Assembly (NCBI GenBank): GCA_000212915.1
Contig: CM001167.1
Location: 2,596,780 to 2,660,779, forward strand
Reading direction: 5' to 3'
Origin: Bacteroides coprosuis DSM 18011
Lineage (GTDB): Bacteria; Bacteroidota; Bacteroidia; Bacteroidales; Bacteroidaceae
Length of the DNA stretch: 64,000 nt
A program made the translations under genes and the position numbers. The stretch's first letter is position 1; each line of letters opens with the position of its first letter. A model generated the notes under the pieces. It had not been told where the DNA came from, made no database searches, and saw only the letters and a program-made list of their open reading frames with translations. Shown in pieces: positions 53,237-62,327 of the stretch.

Positions 53237-55366
53237 ATGAGAAAGATTTTAGCCATACTCACTATATTCATACTTGGTGGCCTAATTCCAACGTATGCAC
53301 AGCAAGTAGACCCTACTCAACCCCAATACGACGAGTTCGGGAACCCCGTTGACAGATTTGGGAACCCTCTAGACCCATCTACTCAACCCAAGAACCTAAA
53401 AGACTCCACAGAGGCTGAGATGGAAACCTTAGCACCCAAACTTTATATGTGGAAAATATCAGAGAAGCTAGGAATTCCTTATCGTGTACCAGCAGATACT
53501 CTTTATCACCACTTCCAAAATAGCAATCTTGATGAAGGTATAAAAGGACATTATAACCATTTAGGAAACTTAGGATCACCTAGAATGTCTAGAATATTTT
53601 ATGAAAGGGAATCAAGAGATATACCGCTATTCATGCAGCCTTTCTCTAAATTCTACTTCACTCCTAGCGATCTATATTTCACCAATAGTAATATTCCTTA
53701 TGCCAATGTGAGTTATTTCTCTGCAGGAAATAAAGTAAATGGTGAGGATAATCTCAAAGCCTATTTTTCTGTCAATGTAAACAAGAGATTAGCCTTTGGG
53801 TTCAATATTGATTACCTATATGGCAGAGGCTATTATAAGAGTCAAAATACAGCTTTTTTCAATGGAGGAGTATTTGCTAGTTACCATGGAGATAAATACC
53901 AAGCACACTTTGTGTACAATAACTTCATGCTAAAAATGGCCGAAAATGGAGGTATTATAGATGATAGATACATCACTGCACCCGAAGATATGGCTGAGGG
54001 CAAACAAGAATATGAAAGTCAGAATATACCAACCCACCTAACAGAAGCATGGAATAGGAATAATAACTTTTATATTTATTATAATCACAAATACAACCTA
54101 GGGTTTACGAGAGAAACAAAAATAGTACAGCAACCCACAGATTCAATACAGATAGAAGGAGATGAAGAGTTGGAAGACGCAATCAACCAACCTAAAGATT
54201 CTATCATTACCGAGTTTGTTCCTGTTACCAGTTTTTTCCACCAAATAAAACTAGAAAGAACTCGCCATAAATTCATCACGAAGAATGAACCCGAAGATTT
54301 CTTTGAAAACACGTACATCAACTTTGATGAACGCATCAGTGATGATTTGACAACCTATATGGGATTACATAATACTTTTGGAATATCCTTAACAGAAGGA
54401 TTTAATAAGTACGCCAAAGCTGGACTTTCAGCCTTTGTAACTCATAAGCTAAACAAGTATAATTTACTAACAAAAGACTCTACCAGAGAGGCTAAATACA
54501 CCGAGAGTCAACTCTATTTAGGTGGGGAACTAGCTAGAAGACAAGGTAAACTTTTAAACTATAGAGTAATTGGTGAATTTGGATTGTCTAAGAATTATGT
54601 TGGGACTTTCAAAGTAGATGGAGACATCGATTTTAATATTAAAATCAAACAAGATACTTTAGCTCTAAAAGGATTCGTGAGTGTATCCAATTTAAGACCG
54701 AACTTTTATATGAGACATTACCACTCTAATCACTTTTATTGGGATGAAGGGAAAAATGGTATGCCTAAGTTTGATAAAGAGTTTAAACAAAAAATAGGAG
54801 GAGCTTTATCTTTTCCTAAATGGAGAACAAACTTACAAGTTCACATAGAAAACTTAAAGAACTACACTTATTTTGGAGAAAAAGCAACTCCGCTACAATA
54901 TGAAGATAACATTCAGGTTATCGGAGCCACACTTGAACAAAACTTTAAATTGGGAATTTTCCATCTTGACAATGAAGTAACATGGCAAAAATCAAGTAAA
55001 GAAAACATTATACCAGTGCCACAACTCTCATTATATCACAATTTGTATCTGGAAACAAAATTGGCTAAAAAGATATTGACTCTGCAGCTAGGTGCAGATG
55101 TTCGTTACTTTAGCAAATACAAAGCTCTGTCCTATATGCCTGGCGTGCAGCAATTCCATCTACAGCCCGAGGAAACAGCTGTTGAAATAGGAGGATATCC
55201 TATGATCAATCTTTATGCAAATATTCACTTAAAGAAAACAAGAATTTACGCCATGCTATATCACGTAAATCAAGGGATGGGCGATTCTAATTACTTCTTA
55301 GCTCCACACTACCCTATTAATCCAAGATTGTTTAAAATAGGCATATCTTGGAACTTCTATGATTAA
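53237..55366 (+). CDS. Putative outer-membrane porin (Porin_10 type)
   Basis: 709 residues from ATG 53237; a longer frame begins inside the terminator and would put 27 residues before the signal peptide (MRKILAILTIFILGGLIPTYAQ). A proline/asparagine-rich start (QYDEFGNPVDRFGNPLDP, with EFGNPVDRFGNPLD repeat) precedes a large beta-barrel of alternating aromatic strands ending ...FKIGISWNFYD. General layout matches the putative porin family of Bacteroidetes. TATATTTG (53220-53227) lies only 9 bases before the ATG. Overlaps the next gene by 8 bases. Confidence 0.75.
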   Translation: MRKILAILTIFILGGLIPTYAQQVDPTQPQYDEFGNPVDRFGNPLDPSTQPKNLKDSTEAEMETLAPKLYMWKISEKLGIPYRVPADTLYHHFQNSNLDEGIKGHYNHLGNLGSPRMSRIFYERESRDIPLFMQPFSKFYFTPSDLYFTNSNIPYANVSYFSAGNKVNGEDNLKAYFSVNVNKRLAFGFNIDYLYGRGYYKSQNTAFFNGGVFASYHGDKYQAHFVYNNFMLKMAENGGIIDDRYITAPEDMAEGKQEYESQNIPTHLTEAWNRNNNFYIYYNHKYNLGFTRETKIVQQPTDSIQIEGDEELEDAINQPKDSIITEFVPVTSFFHQIKLERTRHKFITKNEPEDFFENTYINFDERISDDLTTYMGLHNTFGISLTEGFNKYAKAGLSAFVTHKLNKYNLLTKDSTREAKYTESQLYLGGELARRQGKLLNYRVIGEFGLSKNYVGTFKVDGDIDFNIKIKQDTLALKGFVSVSNLRPNFYMRHYHSNHFYWDEGKNGMPKFDKEFKQKIGGALSFPKWRTNLQVHIENLKNYTYFGEKATPLQYEDNIQVIGATLEQNFKLGIFHLDNEVTWQKSSKENIIPVPQLSLYHNLYLETKLAKKILTLQLGADVRYFSKYKALSYMPGVQQFHLQPEETAVEIGGYPMINLYANIHLKKTRIYAMLYHVNQGMGDSNYFLAPHYPINPRLFKIGISWNFYD

Positions 55367-56198
55367 CATGAAAATGGTACTAGAAAAGAAAAAACTCATC
55401 AAGTATGTATTGTTAGCAGCTCTAGGAGCTGTTATCGGTACTATCCTCAATAATCGGAATAAGGAATCTCTCACTGCAAGAGACTGGAACGAGATTATCG
55501 AAAACCAAGAATTAAGAATTCTTACTACCTATAATACCATCGACTATATCTTAAAAGATGATTCGGTACAAGGTTTTCAGTATGAGTTATTGCATGCTAT
55601 TTTAGACCATAAAGGATTCAGTCTAAAGATAACTCCAACTGTGGACTTATCTCAACAGATAGAAGATTTAAAGAGTGGAAAATATGACTTACTAGCCTCC
55701 AATCTTATTGTTACCAGTGAGCTTAAAGAACAAATAGCTTTAACTTATCCCATCCTTAAAAACAAGCAGGTTCTTGTTCAACGTAAAGACAGCATAGCTC
55801 TTTCAGACTCATTATTCATTGATAATCAAATCAATTTGGCAAAGAAAACTCTTTATGTTATTAAAGATTCTCCAGCCATTTTAAGAATAAATAATCTCAG
55901 TAATGAGATTGCAGATACTATCTATATTGAAGAGCTCGAAAAATATGGCGAAGAACAACTTATTGCTCTCGTAGCCCATGGAGACATTAATTATGCTGTT
56001 TGTGATGAACAGATTGCACTAAATGCCTTAGATAGTTTACCTCAAATAGATGCTAGTCTTGCCATTGGTTTTACTCAATTTTATTCTTGGGGGGTAAATA
56101 AAGAATCCCCTATATTGCTAGATAGCCTCAATATCTGGATTGATAAATTTATCCAAACCAAAGAGTATCAAAAGATCTACTCTAAATATTATCGCTAA
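55359..56198 (+). CDS. Membrane-anchored solute-binding-like protein (SBP family 3)
   Basis: 279 residues. N-terminal membrane anchor (about 12-28, KYVLLAALGAVIGTILN), then a type 2 periplasmic-binding fold: LRILTTYNTIDYILKDDSVQGFQYELLHAIL, DLLASNLIVTSELKEQIALTYPIL, ...YAVCDEQIALNAL. This resembles the substrate-binding half of MltF (membrane-bound lytic transglycosylase F), but the lysozyme-like domain is absent, so it may be only a sensor. ATG 55359 overlaps the porin stop; ATG 55368 is an equally good start. Confidence 0.78.
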   Translation: MINMKMVLEKKKLIKYVLLAALGAVIGTILNNRNKESLTARDWNEIIENQELRILTTYNTIDYILKDDSVQGFQYELLHAILDHKGFSLKITPTVDLSQQIEDLKSGKYDLLASNLIVTSELKEQIALTYPILKNKQVLVQRKDSIALSDSLFIDNQINLAKKTLYVIKDSPAILRINNLSNEIADTIYIEELEKYGEEQLIALVAHGDINYAVCDEQIALNALDSLPQIDASLAIGFTQFYSWGVNKESPILLDSLNIWIDKFIQTKEYQKIYSKYYR

Positions 56199-56341
56199 TC
56201 AGACATTCATTTTTATTCAAAATAACCCTTTAAAGACTGATATAATGGAGCTTATAAAGGGTGTATTCCTATGCACATAAATTCGTTTTTTAAGACATAT
56301 ATAAGTATATTTGTATACACAAGGAGGATTTACAAGAGAGT

Positions 56342-57328
56342 ATGAAAGATAAAATTATAAAATGGGGTTTCATTGGTTGCGGCACAGTTACTAAATACAA
56401 AAGTGGACCTGCTTTTCAAAAAGTAGAAAACTCTGAAGTAGTTGCTGTTATGAGTCGGGACAAAGCAAATGCAAAGCTTTATGCCCAAGAACACGGTATA
56501 AAAAAATGGTATAATGATGCTCTATCATTAATTAATGATCCAGATGTTAATGCTATTTACATAGCTACCCCACCCTCTTCTCATGCTACCTATGCTGTAA
56601 TGGCTTTAAAGGCAGGCAAACCTGTTTATATAGAGAAACCTATGGCTGTAACCTATGAAGAGTGTTGCCGCATCAACAGAGTTTCACAAGAGATGGGCGT
56701 ACCTTGCTTTGTAGCATATTATAGACGCTACCTACCCTATTTTAAGAAGGTTAAAGAACTCGTAGAGAATGGCGAAATAGGTACAGTTATCAATGTACAA
56801 GTCCGCTTTGCCCAGCCTCCTCGTGATTTAGACTACAACAGAGAAAACCTGCCATGGAGAGTGCAACCCGACATTTCGGGTGGAGGCTATTTTTATGATT
56901 TAGCTCCACACCAAATTGATTTATTAGAGGAAATGTTTGGCTGTATTCTAGATGCAAAAGGATTTAAAAATAACCTTGGAAAGCTTTATGAGGCAGAAGA
57001 TACCATTAGTGCTTGCTTTAGATTTGAGTCTGGACTAATAGGAAGTGGGTCGTGGTGCTTTGTAGCACACGAATCTGCCAAAGAAGACCGTATTGAAATA
57101 ATAGGAAATAAAGGTCAAATATGCTTTTCTGTCTTCTCCTTTGAACCTATTGCTCTACACACAGAAGCAGGACGACAAGAATTTAGAATTACAAACCCTG
57201 AACATGTCCAGCAACCTTTAATTCAGTCGGTAGTAGATCATCTTTTAGGGCAGTCTATCTGCACCTGTGATGGCTATAGTGCCACTACTGTAAACTGGGT
57301 AATGGACAGAATACTTGGAAAATTATAA
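56342..57328 (+). CDS. Gfo/Idh/MocA family NAD(P)-dependent oxidoreductase
   Basis: 328 residues: Rossmann motif WGFIGCGTVTK (8-18), YIATPPSSHATYAVMALKAGKPVYIEKPMA (the EKP lysine), and a C-terminal alpha/beta domain with GGGYFYDLAPHQIDLLEEMFG. Oxidises a sugar or cyclitol; substrate unknown. A strong AAGGAGG lies at 56321-56327, 14 bases before the ATG, rare in this window, and TATATTTG at 56306-56313 is a -7 box. Followed 14 bases later by the deaminase. Confidence 0.9.
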   Translation: MKDKIIKWGFIGCGTVTKYKSGPAFQKVENSEVVAVMSRDKANAKLYAQEHGIKKWYNDALSLINDPDVNAIYIATPPSSHATYAVMALKAGKPVYIEKPMAVTYEECCRINRVSQEMGVPCFVAYYRRYLPYFKKVKELVENGEIGTVINVQVRFAQPPRDLDYNRENLPWRVQPDISGGGYFYDLAPHQIDLLEEMFGCILDAKGFKNNLGKLYEAEDTISACFRFESGLIGSGSWCFVAHESAKEDRIEIIGNKGQICFSVFSFEPIALHTEAGRQEFRITNPEHVQQPLIQSVVDHLLGQSICTCDGYSATTVNWVMDRILGKL

Positions 57329-57342
57329 ACAACAAAAAAGGT

Positions 57343-57810
57343 ATGACAAAAGAAGAATTAATGCGCAAAGCAATTGCCCTATCTATTGAAAATGTAAAAA
57401 GAGATGGAGGCCCTTTTGGAGCTGTAATTGCAAAAGATGGTGAGATAGTTGCCACTGGCGTAAACAGAGTTACAGACTCGTGCGACCCTACTGCACATGC
57501 AGAAGTGAGTGCAATCAGAGCTGCTGCAGAAAAATTAAAAACTTTTGATCTTAGCGGATATGAAATTTATAGTTCATGCGAACCCTGTCCAATGTGTCTC
57601 GGAGCTATTTATTGGGCTAGATTAGATAAACTTTATTTTGCAAACACTAAAACAGATGCAAAAGATATCGGATTTGATGATTCTTTCATCTATGAAGAGC
57701 TGGAGTTGAAACTAGAAGACAGAGCTTTAAAAGCCGAAACACTTCTAAGAAATGAAGCTATTGTAGCTTTTGAAGATTGGATGAAGAAAGATAACAAAAC
57801 AGAATATTAA
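57343..57810 (+). CDS. Nucleoside/guanine deaminase (CDA fold)
   Basis: 155 residues. Zinc site HAEVSAIRAA (51-60; His and catalytic Glu) and PCPMCLGAIYWARL (about 82-95). GGPFGAVIAKDGEIVATGVNRV at the start fits guanine deaminase or tRNA adenosine deaminase-like enzymes; the IYWARLDKLYFANTKTDAKDIGFDD end favours guanine deaminase. In an operon with the Gfo/Idh/MocA enzyme and ended by a strong hairpin. Confidence 0.88.
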   Translation: MTKEELMRKAIALSIENVKRDGGPFGAVIAKDGEIVATGVNRVTDSCDPTAHAEVSAIRAAAEKLKTFDLSGYEIYSSCEPCPMCLGAIYWARLDKLYFANTKTDAKDIGFDDSFIYEELELKLEDRALKAETLLRNEAIVAFEDWMKKDNKTEY

Positions 57811-57830
57811 TAGTTTTCTCTCAAGAGAAA

Positions 57831-57867
57831 AAAGCCCTATCTAGAAGTTTTAGATAGGGCTTTTTTT
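57831..57867 (+). terminator. Terminator of the oxidoreductase-deaminase pair
   Basis: AAAGCCCTATCTA (57831-57843) and TAGATAGGGCTTT (57851-57863) form a perfect 13-bp stem with a 7-base loop and T-run. Confidence 0.92.
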
Positions 57868-57949
57868 GCTACATGAAATTGTATTATTATTACTTTAATA
57901 ATACATATTAATTCATCATTTTTTAGAATAAACGCACAAGTAAAGTTTA

Positions 57950-57985
57950 ACACCGACATGACGACATCATGACACCGACATGATA
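57950..57985. repeat. Tandem ACACCGACATGA repeats
   Basis: ACACCGACATGA occurs at 57950-57961 and 57972-57983, 22 bp apart, in an intergenic region. The context TCATGACACCGACATGAT at 57968-57985 is shared with the loop of the inverted repeat at 42059-42079 (opposite strand). The rest of 57868-58081 shows no gene. Confidence 0.6.
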
Positions 57986-58081
57986 ACATTTTAACCCTGA
58001 TATAAACTCCTTATGACCCTATTCAAAAAAAGAAGTATCTCTATATGTATTTATATACTAAATAGAAAAATAATGAAACCA

Positions 58082-58118
58082 ATAAAAAAGGGATAGCTAA
58101 ATCAATAGTTATCCCTTT
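58082..58118 (-). terminator. Terminator of the OmpP1/FadL-like gene
   Basis: AAAGGGATA (58087-58095) and TATCCCTTT (58110-58118) form a 9-bp stem; T-run follows on the minus strand. Confidence 0.8.
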
Positions 58119-58150
58119 CTAATCAACAATGTTTAAATATCAAAATCAAT

Positions 58151-59749
58151 TTATAATCTCATTCCGAGAGTTAATAATACTTGACTTTTATTTGAGGTCA
58201 ATTTTGTAAAATTCAATTCTGGATCATCAAAAGGTCTAAAATCACTCTTATATGAATCGAATACAAAAGCTAGATCACTATAAAAAACTTTTCCAGCATA
58301 CCCTACACCAAATGTGAATGTGTTTTTAACATTACTTTTATTCACATATTGTACATCAGTAAGAACTGAATTATTTGAAATTTCTTTATAAGCATCTTCT
58401 TTGAAAACACCAGACTGCATATTATATCCAGCTCTGAAGGCAAACTCAGGAACAATACGATATTCTAATCCCAATTTAAGTGTATGCACACCTTTGAGCA
58501 TATCTGTATTTACTCCCATACTTCCACCTCCATCATACTTAAACTTCATAGATGAATAATCTTGGTATTCATATTCTGCACCTAGGGCTAAGAAATCACC
58601 CACATTATGACCTAAACTAAAATTAAACTTCCAAGGAGTTCGTAGTTTAAAGTCTGAGATATTATCACCACTTAATTCATTATAGGTATCTATATCTGTC
58701 TGAAGAAGATTTAATGATTGATTTTCAGCATCTCTTTGATAAATATCACTTGAGAAACGAACATTGGTATAATGAGTTAAATTATAGAATGTAGGTGTAT
58801 GTACAGCAAAACCAATTCTAAAAGGAGAATTTTCAATAGGTCTTACAATCACTCCCAATTTGAAATCATAACCCGAACCATCAATCTCTGATGAAGTTTC
58901 CAATAAAGCCATTTCTTTATACTTAGGATTATTCTCAAACATAAAAGCCTCATCGTAATAAGTCAAAGTACGATAGTTTAGATCATAAGCTCCAATAGTT
59001 AAACCCAAGAATACCCTATCAGATAAATTCATAGAGATATTAAAATCGTATTGATTTATTCCTCCACGTTCATCTGAATGAAATAGAGCATTTGGTGATG
59101 TCATAGGATGAGGAAAATAACGTTTCTCACCATCAACTAAACCTGGATTTATCAAATACGAATTAAAGCCTAGTAAAGACATCCAACCATATCGGGGATT
59201 AGCATATATATTACCACCCTCGCCTGAAGCATTTGCAACATCATTACCATTTAATAACGAATTATTGGCTTGCACAGCCATTGCATTAGCTATCGAAATA
59301 ACTCCTCCATCAGCAGATGTATTAAAAGTGCCAGACATTCCTATACTTCTGTAGAAATCATTTGAACGATGGTAATTAAAACCAAAATTCAAATATTTTA
59401 AAGAAGAGCCATACATTGGAGTTGAAAAGACAATACCCATATTTTTTAGACCGATACGATCTACTTTAAAGGAATTCTTTTCACCCATAAAATTACTTTT
59501 CACTTCATTGTTGGTATAGCCTAATGTCATAGCAACATCGTTACTTCTATACAATCCAATCCCAGCAGGGTTTGTTGACATCGTAGAGATATCAGCACCT
59601 AAAGCCCCTAATGCACCACCCATACCAACGTATCTCGCTGTACCTGATAACTCTCTATTTGAAAATAATTCTCCATCATAGATCGTTTGAGAATTTGCAT
59701 ATGAGTATCCTATTATAAGTGCAAATAATAAAATTGATAATTTCTTCAT
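58151..59749 (-). CDS. Outer-membrane OmpP1/FadL (Toluene_X)-like protein
   Basis: 532 residues with signal peptide (MKKLSILLFALIIGYSYANSQ). The mature start GTARYVGMGGALGALGADISTMSTNPAGIGLYRSNDVAMTLGY is characteristic of the FadL-like 'hemin receptor' family of Bacteroidetes: a plugged 14-strand barrel for hydrophobic substrates. Ends with aromatic strand ...VLLTLGMRL. Twelve bases downstream of the next gene listed, with which it forms a leftward pair. Substrate unknown. Confidence 0.82.
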   Translation of the reverse strand: MKKLSILLFALIIGYSYANSQTIYDGELFSNRELSGTARYVGMGGALGALGADISTMSTNPAGIGLYRSNDVAMTLGYTNNEVKSNFMGEKNSFKVDRIGLKNMGIVFSTPMYGSSLKYLNFGFNYHRSNDFYRSIGMSGTFNTSADGGVISIANAMAVQANNSLLNGNDVANASGEGGNIYANPRYGWMSLLGFNSYLINPGLVDGEKRYFPHPMTSPNALFHSDERGGINQYDFNISMNLSDRVFLGLTIGAYDLNYRTLTYYDEAFMFENNPKYKEMALLETSSEIDGSGYDFKLGVIVRPIENSPFRIGFAVHTPTFYNLTHYTNVRFSSDIYQRDAENQSLNLLQTDIDTYNELSGDNISDFKLRTPWKFNFSLGHNVGDFLALGAEYEYQDYSSMKFKYDGGGSMGVNTDMLKGVHTLKLGLEYRIVPEFAFRAGYNMQSGVFKEDAYKEISNNSVLTDVQYVNKSNVKNTFTFGVGYAGKVFYSDLAFVFDSYKSDFRPFDDPELNFTKLTSNKSQVLLTLGMRL

Positions 59750-59760
59750 ATTTCTATTTT

Positions 59761-61110
59761 TTACCTTCTTCTATTTACAGATCTACCACCTCCTCCAGAA
59801 GAGTTAGATCTAGAGCTACCTCCTTGATTAAATGAACTGGAAGAACTTGAACGAGGTGTAGATCTTTCAAAACTAGGAGTTCTTGTCTGTGTACTTCTAC
59901 TTGAATTATTATAATTAGATTCTACACTTCTTCTTCTATCTACAGATCTTGTTACATTACTTCTAGTACTACTAGGTCTGGTATAAGTTGAGTTTGTTCT
60001 TACGCTTGATCCTCTATTATTGGTATTAACTCGCGTTGTAGAGCGATCATTAACTACTCGAGATGTACCGTCTTCATTAATAACATATCTTGTTGTAGAA
60101 CCAGAACGTAATGGATCAGTAGATCTATATCCGGTATTACCTCTATTGTTGTTATTAGGAGCAGGACGAGTACTTGGTCGAACAGAATTATTTCGAGTTA
60201 CATTAGAACGGTTATTATTCCATGCAGGTGTTCTATTTACATTCATCCTATTGGATGTATCATAAGATCTTCTGTTATTTTGCACCCTAGTACTTGTATT
60301 TCTATTGTTATTATATCTATTAGAGTTATAACCCCAATCTTGTCTGCGATTGTCATAATGTCCACGTCGGCTACTTCTTCCATAATAGGGATAGTAATAA
60401 TCATTCCAGCCCCAATAGGAGTTGTAGTATGGGCGATACCATGGATCGTACCAACCGCCCCATGAGCCAGGGTAGTGCCCCCAAGAGTTCCAACCTAATG
60501 TATAATAAGGTGGATACCATGGGTCCCATGAATTCCAACCAAAGCTAAAGCCAAAACCTGATCTAGGACCAAACTTCCAGCTTGACCATGCAGAGTTTGA
60601 GAAACGTGGGAAAATATAAGCATCCCAATTATCTACATATATATTCCAATCCCAGCTATTCAAACCATATACTATATCAAAATAATATGGACTATTTACG
60701 CTAATAGAATATCTACGATCTCTTGATTGAATAATTCTTTCAGCATCTCTATAATCAGAAGCAGAACCTTCATAACCATTGTTGATCCACTCTCCTCCAC
60801 GTGTAGGAGCAATATATTCATATTCTTCCCCGTTGTTTTGCATCACCTGCCCACGTCTATTATATTCATCAATCAGATAATTATCATAATCGGTTTCATT
60901 GATTACAACAGTTGAACCTGAAGGAACATAAAAACGAGTTGGTTTACCTGGATTAGTATTGGATTCTTGCTTGTTCTTAGGAGTTTCTTTCTTTTGAGGA
61001 ACTGTTTTCTCCTCCTTTTGTGGCGAAGAGAAGAAGTACATCTCATTCTGTGCATTCATACAGAATGGAACTCCTATCATCATTCCTAATAATAATAATA
61101 TCTTTTTCAT
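59761..61110 (-). CDS. Exported low-complexity protein (W/Y/G-rich core, R/N/S-rich tail)
   Basis: 449 residues with signal peptide (MKKILLLLGMMIGVPFCMNAQ). Then a Lys/Pro/Gln spacer, a segment with SGSTVVINETDYDNYLIDEYNRRGQ and EWINNGYEGSASDYRDAERI, a core of Trp/Tyr/Gly/Pro (about 170-245), and about 190 residues of Arg, Asn, Ser and Thr repeats ending GGGGRSVNRRR. Known in Bacteroides only as hypothetical as far as I recall. Composition suggests a surface-exposed, disordered, polyanion- or glycan-binding protein. Precedes the FadL-like gene by 11 bases. Confidence 0.7.
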   Translation of the reverse strand: MKKILLLLGMMIGVPFCMNAQNEMYFFSSPQKEEKTVPQKKETPKNKQESNTNPGKPTRFYVPSGSTVVINETDYDNYLIDEYNRRGQVMQNNGEEYEYIAPTRGGEWINNGYEGSASDYRDAERIIQSRDRRYSISVNSPYYFDIVYGLNSWDWNIYVDNWDAYIFPRFSNSAWSSWKFGPRSGFGFSFGWNSWDPWYPPYYTLGWNSWGHYPGSWGGWYDPWYRPYYNSYWGWNDYYYPYYGRSSRRGHYDNRRQDWGYNSNRYNNNRNTSTRVQNNRRSYDTSNRMNVNRTPAWNNNRSNVTRNNSVRPSTRPAPNNNNRGNTGYRSTDPLRSGSTTRYVINEDGTSRVVNDRSTTRVNTNNRGSSVRTNSTYTRPSSTRSNVTRSVDRRRSVESNYNNSSRSTQTRTPSFERSTPRSSSSSSFNQGGSSRSNSSGGGGRSVNRRR

Positions 61111-61440
61111 AAGCCCTCCACTAATATTTATTTCTAATATTCACTATATCAAATATACTATAGCTACTCTTGTCTATATAATTAAAATCCCCAAAGCCTT
61201 ATAGGGTTTTCCCTATTTTAAGGATTTCTATTCATTCCATTGGATCATTAAATAAAGTATGTGGGCACATCCTTTTGTTTAACTCTACTCCTTAATAACA
61301 GATGTCTGCCCTATTTTTATCTCATAAAAGCCCCATTTAAGGATAGGGATTCTCCTATATAACGTATCTTTGTGTATATAGAACTGTATGTACATATAAC
61401 AAGTCGCTAAACAAACTTGTTTTATACTAAATAATTAGCA
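61111..61440. other. Divergent intergenic region upstream of prmA
   Basis: 330 bases without a gene. Holds hairpin ATAGGGttttCCCTAT (61201-61216), inside CCTTA...TTAAGG, and a -7-like TATCTTTG (61365-61372) for prmA, with no convincing -33. Nothing else seen. Confidence 0.45.
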
Positions 61441-62283
61441 ATGAAGTATTACGAATTTAAATTTATATTCAAACCTAAAAACGAAATAGTAAGTGATATC
61501 CTCATGTCGGTATTGGGAGATGTTGGTTTTGAAAGTTTTGTAGAAGAAGATGATGTCTTAAAAGCCTATATCCAGCAAAGTCTTTTCAATAAAGAAGAGC
61601 TCCAAACTTCGATAAACCAATTTCCAATAGAAGTGGATGCTATAGATTATACATATACAGAAGCTGAAGATAAAGACTGGAACGAAGAGTGGGAGAAAAA
61701 CTTCTTTAAGCCTATCATTATTGATGACTTGTGCGCTATTCATAGCACCTTTCATACTGATATTCCGAAAGTAAAATATGATATTATAATCAATCCACAA
61801 ATGGCCTTTGGCACAGGTCACCATGAAACAACTAGCTTGATCTTAAACGAGCTTTTGCAAATGGATTTACAAAACAAAGCGGTACTTGATATGGGCTGTG
61901 GCACATCTATCTTGGCTATCCTAGCTAGTAAAAGAGGTGCAAAACCTATTACTGCTATAGATATAGACTCTTGGTGTGTCGATAATTCAAAAGCCAATTG
62001 CCAACTTAATCAGATTACAGATATAGATATTAAGTTGGGTGATGCCAGCATTTTAAAAGATGAAAAACCATTCAACCTCGTTATTGCTAACATCAACAGA
62101 AATATTCTACTTCAAGATATGGATAAGTATGTGCAGGTTCTTCAAGAAAAGGGAAAACTACTAATGAGTGGTTTTTACACAGAAGATATTGCAATATTGC
62201 AAGAAAAAGCTGAATCACTTGGGCTACACTTTGTAAAAACCAACCATAAGAATAACTGGGCTTGCTTATTAGTTCAAAAGTAA
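61441..62283 (+). CDS. prmA: Ribosomal protein L11 methyltransferase
   Basis: 280 residues: N-terminal substrate-recognition domain (about 1-95), then SAM-dependent methyltransferase with INPQMAFGTGHHETT (119-133), VLDMGCGTSILAILASKRGA (145-164) and VIANINRN (the N-I/P-N catalytic motif, near 216-223). Trimethylates ribosomal protein L11. Monocistronic, convergent with the lysozyme gene. Confidence 0.93.
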   Translation: MKYYEFKFIFKPKNEIVSDILMSVLGDVGFESFVEEDDVLKAYIQQSLFNKEELQTSINQFPIEVDAIDYTYTEAEDKDWNEEWEKNFFKPIIIDDLCAIHSTFHTDIPKVKYDIIINPQMAFGTGHHETTSLILNELLQMDLQNKAVLDMGCGTSILAILASKRGAKPITAIDIDSWCVDNSKANCQLNQITDIDIKLGDASILKDEKPFNLVIANINRNILLQDMDKYVQVLQEKGKLLMSGFYTEDIAILQEKAESLGLHFVKTNHKNNWACLLVQK

Positions 62284-62290
62284 GATAGAA

Positions 62291-62327
62291 AGAAGAAAAG
62301 CTTAGGGCATAGTAATTGCCTTAAGCT
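62291..62327 (-). terminator. Terminator overlapping the GH25 stop codon
   Basis: AGCTTAGGGCA (62299-62309) and TGCCTTAAGCT (62317-62327) pair at 10 of 11 positions; the minus strand continues TTTTCTTCTTTC. The stem includes the last codons of the GH25 gene. Confidence 0.65.
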
